Origin: Pseudomonadota bacterium
GTDB taxonomy: Bacteria; Pseudomonadota; Alphaproteobacteria; Rhizobiales; Rhizobiaceae
Assembly: GCA_023444445.1 (NCBI GenBank)
Contig: JAEXMK010000022.1
Location: 1-57,626 of the forward strand
DNA length: 57,626 nucleotides
Direction: 5' to 3'
Shown here: piece after piece, positions 52,276 through 57,626 of the stretch
How positions within the stretch are numbered: the first letter of the stretch is position 1
Layout: each line of letters starts with the position of its first letter
Program-made: the position numbers and the translations under genes
Notes under the pieces: model-generated
Database searches by the model: none
Seen by the model: only the letters and a program-made list of their open reading frames with translations
What the model was told of the DNA's origin: nothing

Positions 52276-53433
52276 TCACCTCTGTCGTTGCGAATAAAGC
52301 GTTTCGGATGTGGGCGGACCGATGATGGAACTCCGTTTGTTCGCAAAATCGGCTTTCGTCTTGCTTTTGCCGTTGCGGCTTCCGGTGAGCACGGAATAGA
52401 CGGACGGTAGATATTTGCGCACCTGCTTATTGCTGATGATCAGGATGACGAAGGCAGACAATGTCGCGCTGATATAGAAGGCGGGATAGAAGTCCGGCCC
52501 GCCCTTGTTCCAGACCATCCACATGATGACGAGTAGCGGATAATGGGCGCAGAAAATCCAGAAGCTCAGGCTGCCGGTGTCGGCGAGCCGCTGGCCAAGC
52601 CGGCTGCGGATCAGGATCGCCGAGGAAACCCAGAAACCGAGCGCACCGAAGACGGCCAGCAGGTTGCGCGACATATTGAGCCAGAAGGTGAATTCCGGGC
52701 CGGTAAAATAAAGGCCAGTCGCCAGCATGGCGGAGGCGGCGAAAGTCAATGCCATGATCGGCAGGGCATAGGGATCGAGCGCCTTGACATCGACCCGATG
52801 CAGGGCGAGCGCAATGCCGAGCGAAAAGCTGAAGAGGATTGATTTTTTCTGGACGATGAAGATCGTCAAATCAGGCATGGCGGTGATGATGAGCAGGATC
52901 GCCAGTGTCGGCAACGCGAAACGGCGCATCAAAAAGGCAAGCACCGGCGACAGCAGGATGCAGACGAAGAGATCACGCAGGAAATATAGCGGCACATTCA
53001 CCGGCAGCTCTTCGAGCGCGGTTCCGTGGCTGATGATTTCGCGCGGGCTGGCGTTCCAGAGATCGGGGAAATAACCGACGCCGACATCGAACAGCTGGAT
53101 CAGTAGCACGGCGGCAAACAGCGCTCCATTCCACAGCAGGAAGGGTAATAGCACGGTTTTCGATTTGGAACGGATCGTCGCCGGATAATCGAAACTGCTC
53201 ATGCCGCGACGAAACAGCAGGTAACCGGAAATGGCGCTGAGACAGGGCACGCCAATGCGAAACAGCGCGTCACCGAGGAAAACCCGCAGCCAGTCGAAGA
53301 AGCCGTAGAGGCCGAGAAACGGGCTGGTTTCGGCGTCGTGCGGCACATGCACGAACACGATCCCCGAGATCAGCAAAATGCGCATCAAATTGATACGGGA
53401 GGATAGGTTCTGATCGACAGTCACATCAGTCAC
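52276..53433 (-). CDS. exoH: Succinoglycan O-succinyltransferase ExoH
   Basis: Integral membrane acyltransferase adding succinyl groups to the repeat unit, needed for ExoK cleavage in S. meliloti. From GTG at 53433 (VTDVTVDQNLSSRINLMRIL) it has 385 residues, with about ten membrane segments of the acyltransferase_3 family. The catalytic-type histidine lies in SGIVFVHVPHD, and SAISGYLLFRRGM marks the second conserved loop. A 72-residue longer frame upstream is rich in Ser/Phe and is rejected. It lies upstream of exoK with a 4-base gap, as expected for a single operon with K, L, A, M, O, N, P. Confidence 0.9.
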   Translation of the reverse strand: MTDVTVDQNLSSRINLMRILLISGIVFVHVPHDAETSPFLGLYGFFDWLRVFLGDALFRIGVPCLSAISGYLLFRRGMSSFDYPATIRSKSKTVLLPFLLWNGALFAAVLLIQLFDVGVGYFPDLWNASPREIISHGTALEELPVNVPLYFLRDLFVCILLSPVLAFLMRRFALPTLAILLIITAMPDLTIFIVQKKSILFSFSLGIALALHRVDVKALDPYALPIMALTFAASAMLATGLYFTGPEFTFWLNMSRNLLAVFGALGFWVSSAILIRSRLGQRLADTGSLSFWIFCAHYPLLVIMWMVWNKGGPDFYPAFYISATLSAFVILIISNKQVRKYLPSVYSVLTGSRNGKSKTKADFANKRSSIIGPPTSETLYSQRQR

Positions 53434-53795
53434 CCCTATTGGGCGGCGTCCACCCACGCCGCGTTGCAACCAGAGCGAACTTACGCCCGCACTGGAAAGT
53501 CTGGTTTCGACTTTGGGATAAAATGTGGCGACGCGGGAAAAACACAAGCTTAGATTTTGCGGGTGAATGTCTGGCGTTTTAGCCATTTTTGTCGCTGCAT
53601 AAAACCAAGACGATGAAAACGAACGATTTTTTAGAAATTCTGTTGCCATTAAAAATCGCTGAACCGTGTGGAATTGTCATTTGCCGTGATGTTGCACTGC
53701 AAAAATGGCGATGTCCGGTCCTGCCGCGGCGTAGGGAATTGCCGCGGTGAGGACCGGTTAACGGCGGAAATGAGGCGCATTTCCCGGCAAAATTT
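53434..53795. other. Intergenic region between exoT and exoH
   Basis: 362 non-coding bases, AT-rich between 53480 and 53690. This is where exoI lies in S. meliloti; no gene or decayed exoI-like thermonuclease frame is visible. It should contain the exoH operon promoter; no confident hexamers were found. The hairpin at 53715-53757 is listed separately. Confidence 0.55.
53715..53757 (-). terminator. Strong hairpin downstream of exoT
   Basis: CCGGTCCT (53715-53722) pairs with AGGACCGG (53750-53757), extended inside by CCGCGG pairing. Read on the minus strand it follows the exoT stop by about 40 bases and a run of T's starts some 10 bases further on, so it probably terminates exoT before exoH begins. 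Confidence 0.55.
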
Positions 53796-55274
53796 CTAAC
53801 CTTGGGTTGTGGCCTCTCGCATGCGCCGTGATTTCACCATCCCAAGGATCTTTCCAAGCAGAGCCCGTTCGGTCAGCAGGATCAGGATGCCGTAGATGAC
53901 GCCGCCCACGGTAGCGCCGACGAGGACCTGAAGGGTGGCGCTCGGGATACGATCGGAAACGGCGTGAAGCAGATAACGCACCGCAATGGCCATGATGAGT
54001 GCCGCGATCATCGGCCGGCTGCTGACGTAGAGGCCACGGAAAAACGGCGTGTCGCTTGCCTTGAACACGGCCCAGGAATAGGCGACCAACGTGACCGCAT
54101 TGACGATGCAGAGCCACACCATGGCGTCGATCAGCGTGCCATAAAGTGCGGCGAGCCATACCGCGACCGTGGTGACGACGGCGCGGATCGTCGCCGACCA
54201 GAACAGGACACGGCCATAACCGGCACCCTTCAGATAGGGAATGAAGGTGCTGCAGGGTGTGAGAATGGCTTTCGACAATGCCAGAAGGCCAAGCACCGGC
54301 CAGGCATAGGCCCAGTTCTGCCCGAAGATGACAAGCATGGCCGGCTCCGCCACGGCCCAGAGACCGAACATCATGGGCGCCAGAAGCACAGTTAGCACCT
54401 GCGTACTGAACATCAGCGCATCACGACGACGCTGAGGATCGTCCATCATGCGGCTGAAGGCGGGAAACAGAACTCCCATGACGGCAGACAGCACGACCTG
54501 ATTGGGAATGCTGGCAAACCGGTTGGAGGCGGAGTAGGCGCCAGCATCGGCAAGGCCGAGGTGCCGCGCGATGACCACCATAGGTGACTGGAACGTAACG
54601 AAATTGGCGATTTCAGAGCCCATCAGCCCCGAGCTGAAGCCCAGAAGCGGCACCAGCCGGCGTGGTTTCATGACGAAGCGGGGGCAATAGCGTGAAACGG
54701 CGTAAAGCCCGACGAGGCGGATCAGGGCTGCGGCAAAAAGCTGGATGATGAGCGCCCAGACGCCAAAGCCGAGAAGGGCGAGCGCCACGGCGACAACCGC
54801 TGCGATGCTTTCGGACGCCATGCTCCACAGCGCGTCCTTGCTGAAATTCATCCGTCGCGCCAGCAGCGAATAGGCGACATCACCGGCAAGCTGCAGCGGG
54901 ATGAGGAATGCCATGATGCGCAGCAGATAGGCGCTTTCCACAGCACCCAGAAGCCCGCCGAAAAATTCCGCCCAGATGTAGAGGACAGCGGCCATGGTGC
55001 AGGAGATCGCCAGATTGGCCCAGAAGACGGTATGGATCGTTTCCATGTCCTCTTCCTTCTCGACGATGAGAGCGGAGGTCAGCCCCGCGCCGGCAATCAT
55101 GGTCAGGAACTGTACAACCGTAAGTCCTACCGCCACCACGCCGAATTCTTCCGGGGTAAGCAGTCTTGCGAGAATGGGGACCGTGACAAATTTAAGCCCG
55201 AATGTCCCTGTTTTTGATAAAACGCTCCAGCCCACATTTGTGGTAATGGTCTTTACATTTGGCGCTGGGGGCAT
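53796..55274 (-). CDS. exoT: Succinoglycan flippase/export protein ExoT
   Basis: Polysaccharide transporter of the PST/MOP (Wzx-like) family, moving lipid-linked repeat units or low-weight succinoglycan across the inner membrane. The 492 residues hold about 12-14 membrane segments and start MPPAPNVKTITTNVGWSVLS. Conserved segments are GTFGLKFVTVPILARLLTPE, FGVVAVGLTVVQFLTMIAGA and QSPMVVIARHLGLADAGAYS. Length matches S. meliloti ExoT (494). A longer ORF to 55697 overlaps the divergent exoW and is rejected. It is divergent from exoW-exoV with about 118 bases between them. Confidence 0.93.
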   Translation of the reverse strand: MPPAPNVKTITTNVGWSVLSKTGTFGLKFVTVPILARLLTPEEFGVVAVGLTVVQFLTMIAGAGLTSALIVEKEEDMETIHTVFWANLAISCTMAAVLYIWAEFFGGLLGAVESAYLLRIMAFLIPLQLAGDVAYSLLARRMNFSKDALWSMASESIAAVVAVALALLGFGVWALIIQLFAAALIRLVGLYAVSRYCPRFVMKPRRLVPLLGFSSGLMGSEIANFVTFQSPMVVIARHLGLADAGAYSASNRFASIPNQVVLSAVMGVLFPAFSRMMDDPQRRRDALMFSTQVLTVLLAPMMFGLWAVAEPAMLVIFGQNWAYAWPVLGLLALSKAILTPCSTFIPYLKGAGYGRVLFWSATIRAVVTTVAVWLAALYGTLIDAMVWLCIVNAVTLVAYSWAVFKASDTPFFRGLYVSSRPMIAALIMAIAVRYLLHAVSDRIPSATLQVLVGATVGGVIYGILILLTERALLGKILGMVKSRRMREATTQG

Positions 55275-55391
55275 ACAAGCATCCTGTTTCTGGAGGCCGG
55301 CGGGAGGAAGCCGGTTGGGAGTTGCCGATACCATCGGGGCCGCTTTTAGGATCGGGCCCGACACTTCTTGATCAACGCAAGGGGCGAAACA

Positions 55392-56357
55392 ATGGCAAGA
55401 TTTACTGTCGTCATTCCCTACTACCAAAAGCAGCACGGTGTCTTGGGACGTGCACTCGCATCGGTTTTTGCGCAGACCTACCAGGACTTCGATCTTGTCA
55501 TCGTCGATGACGAATCGCCATACCCGATCGATCAGGAACTTGCGGAACTTTCGCAGGGTGAGAAAGACCGGATTCTTGTCATTAAGCAGGCCAATGCCGG
55601 CCCGGGCGGCGCGCGCAACACCGGTCTCGACCATGTGCCTGACGGCACCGACTATGTTGCCTTTCTGGATTCCGACGATATCTGGACGCCGGATCATCTG
55701 CAGAATGCGGCGTTTGCGCTTAAGACCTATGGCGGCGAGTGCTACTGGGCATCAATGCAGGCAAGTGACGAATTTTATTATCATTTTGCCATTTCCGAAC
55801 TGGAGAAAAATGAGGGCGCGGCACGGCTTTCCGAGAAACCGCTGGTGATCGAACTGCCGGATCTAGCAAGTGTCATGCTGCGCAACTGGAGCTTCCTGCA
55901 CCTCTCCTGCATGGTGATCGGCCGTCCGCTTTTTGAAAAAATCCGCTTCGATCCGGCGCTCAGACTGGCGGCGGAAGACGTGCTGTTTTTCTGTGATTCC
56001 ATCCTCGCGTCGAAGCGGACACTGCTCTGTGATGATGCCGGTGCGATGCGCGGAATGGGCGTCAATATCTTCCACAGCATCGACAATACTTCGCCGGAAT
56101 TCCTGCGCCAGCAGTTCAATACCTGGGTGGCGCTCGATACGCTGGAGGGGCGTTTTTCTCGCCGGCCGGACGATGTCGCCTCGATCGCGTCCTACAAAAA
56201 CACGGCGCGCAAACAGGCTCTGTGGAGCCAGGCTGGCAACCTGAAACGGCGCAAGGCGCCCGAATTCGGACTGCTGTTGAAGTGGGCGATGCGTGATCCG
56301 GCACTGCTGCGTGCCGCTTTCGAACTCGGCGCCGGGAAAATCGTTCGCTCGCGATGA
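55392..56357 (+). CDS. exoW: Succinoglycan glycosyltransferase ExoW
   Basis: GT2 transferase of 321 residues (S. meliloti 319), predicted to add the seventh or eighth sugar. It has RFTVVIPYYQKQHGVL, DLVIVDDESPYPID, GPGGARNTGLDHVPDG and metal-binding FLDSDD. The ATG at 55392 follows AAGGGGCG. It is the first of a plus-strand pair with exoV, 52 bases downstream, and is divergent from exoT. Confidence 0.92.
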   Translation: MARFTVVIPYYQKQHGVLGRALASVFAQTYQDFDLVIVDDESPYPIDQELAELSQGEKDRILVIKQANAGPGGARNTGLDHVPDGTDYVAFLDSDDIWTPDHLQNAAFALKTYGGECYWASMQASDEFYYHFAISELEKNEGAARLSEKPLVIELPDLASVMLRNWSFLHLSCMVIGRPLFEKIRFDPALRLAAEDVLFFCDSILASKRTLLCDDAGAMRGMGVNIFHSIDNTSPEFLRQQFNTWVALDTLEGRFSRRPDDVASIASYKNTARKQALWSQAGNLKRRKAPEFGLLLKWAMRDPALLRAAFELGAGKIVRSR

Positions 56358-56409
56358 GCGAATTCTCGCCCGCAAGAATTTATGTGTTTTTTTACCCAGG
56401 AGTGACCTC

Positions 56410-57363
56410 ATGAAACCTTACCACTGGGAATCTCATCACGGAAATTTCGGTGACGATCTCAACCTGTGGCTGTGGGACTTTCTGCTTCCGGGCCTGCGCG
56501 ATGTGCATGACGATGTCATGCTCGTCGGAGTCGGCACTGTCCTGAACGATGTTCTTTTGCCGGGAAAACAGCGCAAGCTGGTGATTGGCAGCGGTTATGG
56601 TTACGGCGCGGTGCCGGATACCAGCACCGAGTTCTGGGACATTCGCTGCGTGCGCGGCGAAAAAACCGCCGCCAAGCTGGGGCTCGCGCCGGAAAAGGGC
56701 ATCGTCGATCCGGCCGTCATGGTCACCGAGATGTCCGATTTCAAAGGCCTGCCGAAACTCTACAAGAAGACCTTCGTTCCCCATTGGGAATCGGCGGAAT
56801 TCGGCATGTGGGAAACGGTCTGTGAGCCGGCAGGGCTCACCTATCTCGACCCGCGCGGCGAGGCAAAAGCGGTCATCCGCGCCATTGCCCAGTCGGAATT
56901 CATCGTGGCTGAATCCATGCACGGCGCAATCTTGGCGGATGCCTTCCGCGTGCCCTGGGTCGCCGTCAGCACCTCGCCGTCGATCAACAGCTTCAAATGG
57001 AGCGACTGGGCCGGCAGCGTCGGTGTCGAATATCAGCCGCGCTATGTGCCCGTTTCAACCCGCGCCGAGGCGGCGAAAAAGGGCTCGCGCTTCTGGGGCA
57101 TGAGCTTCCCGCCGCCGCCCGGCCCGGTTATCGCCGAGCCCGGTTCTGTTTCGGCGCATGAGGGTGACGTGCTGGTTCGGCCGCAAGAAACGCAATCCCG
57201 CTCGCTGCGCAAGCTCGCCAAGCAGGTGTTGGCCGCGCCTTCCACGCTGGCGCTCTGGCAGGCAAGCCGCGCGGAACCGCGTCTCAGCCCAGACGGCCGG
57301 CTGGAGGAGCGCAAGGAGCGTTTTGCCGCCGTGCTGGAAACGGTAAAGCGGGATTACCTCTAA
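56410..57363 (+). CDS. exoV: Succinoglycan pyruvyltransferase ExoV
   Basis: Transfers pyruvate from phosphoenolpyruvate as a ketal onto the terminal sugar. The 317 residues (S. meliloti 316) belong to the polysaccharide pyruvyltransferase family: HHGNFGDDLNLWLWDFLLPG at the N-terminus (quoted as GNFGDDLNLWLWDFLLPG), GSGYGYG, IAESMHGAILADAFRVPWVA-like segment VAESMHGAILADAFRVPW. AGGAG precedes the ATG. In S. meliloti exoU follows; here a RIME-like repeat and an IS start lie downstream, so exoU may be displaced. Confidence 0.93.
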   Translation: MKPYHWESHHGNFGDDLNLWLWDFLLPGLRDVHDDVMLVGVGTVLNDVLLPGKQRKLVIGSGYGYGAVPDTSTEFWDIRCVRGEKTAAKLGLAPEKGIVDPAVMVTEMSDFKGLPKLYKKTFVPHWESAEFGMWETVCEPAGLTYLDPRGEAKAVIRAIAQSEFIVAESMHGAILADAFRVPWVAVSTSPSINSFKWSDWAGSVGVEYQPRYVPVSTRAEAAKKGSRFWGMSFPPPPGPVIAEPGSVSAHEGDVLVRPQETQSRSLRKLAKQVLAAPSTLALWQASRAEPRLSPDGRLEERKERFAAVLETVKRDYL

Positions 57364-57436
57364 GGGCAAGGGTCGGATGCGGCAGAGAATTTTCTGCCAG
57401 TCGTTGCTTGAGGATGCCGTCCTCTAGAGTCTCTAT

Positions 57437-57513
57437 CGTCATGCTCGGGCCTGTCCCGAGCATCTGCAACCGACCGATCATAAGATACGTGGGTGGATAC
57501 TCGGGACAAGCCC
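57437..57513. repeat. Interrupted RIME-type palindrome
   Basis: GGGCCTGTCCCGAGCATC (57447-57464) is the reverse complement, with two mismatches, of the sequence at 57496-57513. Outside the left arm, GTCATGCTC (57438-57446) should be mirrored by GAGCATGAC after 57513, but the sequence switches there to ACTGCTGTC. This marks a junction with the IS. Confidence 0.75.
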
Positions 57514-57626
57514 ACTGCTGTCCGGTTTAAATTTGGTGGACATGGCGCACGGTGTTGATTCTACTCGTATTCGAGCGTTTGGCGACGATCTCGGACACGA
57601 AAGGGGAGCAACACCGTGCGGCACAA
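57514..57626 (+). mobile_element. Left end of a probable IS4-type insertion sequence (partial)
   Basis: The sequence after the broken palindrome begins ACTGCTGTCCGG and includes TGTCC...GGACA, consistent with a transposon terminus. AGGGGAG then precedes a GTG opening the frame VRH..., which runs off the window. Rhizobial IS4-family (DUF4372) transposases begin MRHxN. The exact end base and any target duplication cannot be fixed from this side alone. Confidence 0.6.
57616..57626 (+). CDS. Start of a putative IS4-family transposase (partial)
   Basis: Only 11 bases are visible: GTGCGGCACAA, coding for V/M-R-H and part of the next codon. A good ribosome binding site (AGGGGAG) lies upstream at 57600-57606. 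The N-terminus fits the MRH-N start of DUF4372-type IS4 transposases, recalled from related sequences. With so few residues this is a tentative call, supported mainly by the IS-like end before it. Confidence 0.35.

Noticed and set aside
53650..53795. Remnant of exoI in the exoT-exoH gap
   Set aside because: No frame on either strand shows signal peptide or thermonuclease-like sequence.
1..57626. CRISPR array, rRNA operon or replication origin
   Set aside because: No regularly spaced repeats, rRNA-like sequence, or repABC/dnaA-type features were seen.

Overview
This looks like a chromosomal segment of a Rhizobiaceae bacterium, most likely an Agrobacterium or a close Rhizobium. The reasons are a succinoglycan (exo) gene cluster in nearly the Sinorhizobium order, palindromic RIME-type intergenic repeats, a DUF1612 (RHE_PE00001-type) gene, an alphaproteobacterial EcfG-type promoter and uniformly high-GC codon use. 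No replication origin, rRNA or CRISPR array was seen. Species and replicon are inferred.

Layout. (1) 1-2285: the end of an integrated element. A tyrosine recombinase sits beside the 3' end of tRNA-Gln(CTG), and left of it is about 370 bases of structured non-coding DNA. (2) 2409-5871: arginine/ornithine catabolism (Lrp-type regulator, divergent arginase and ornithine cyclodeaminase, convergent EamA exporter). (3) 6052-9238: a RIME repeat, iolG, a class III adenylate cyclase and a small XRE regulator. (4) 9476-16455: DUF1612 protein, kgtP, then an eptA-response regulator-sensor kinase operon for lipid A modification and a stray spike-base-like protein. (5) 16897-22467: fhuDBC hydroxamate siderophore uptake, DUF992 exported protein, cytochrome c, recX. 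(6) 22539-30218: a sugar-type (CUT2) ABC transporter with an SMP-30 lactonase, divergent from a soluble GAF histidine kinase and a LuxR-type response regulator. (7) 30222-36254: housekeeping and stress genes (topoisomerase IB, PQQ sugar dehydrogenase, EcfG-controlled small protein, rsmJ, RluA-type synthase, YigZ, TIGR03862 flavoprotein). (8) 36246-43725: a ProVWX-type betaine transporter, a hybrid PAS kinase with two receiver domains and a GhrA-type reductase. (9) 43855-57363: exoP-N-O-M-A-L-K-H and exoT on the minus strand, exoW-V on the plus strand. (10) 57437-57626: a RIME-type palindrome cut by the start of what looks like an IS4-type insertion sequence.

How they work together. The exo genes give precursor supply (ExoN), sugar addition (ExoA, L, M, O, W), decoration (ExoH succinyl, ExoV pyruvyl), export and chain-length control (ExoT, ExoP) and trimming (ExoK). 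exoI, found in this neighbourhood in Sinorhizobium meliloti, is absent between exoH and exoT, and the IS lies just after exoV, where exoU would be expected. The most striking unexplained system is in region 6. Two palindromes, TGCGGGTTTCCGCA and TGCGGGAACCCGCA, lie 21 bp apart (centre to centre) in the divergent promoter region. The proximal one sits near -40 of a plausible transporter promoter, which is the geometry of a two-dimer activator site for the adjacent LuxR-type regulator. This suggests a self-contained sense-and-import system of unknown ligand.
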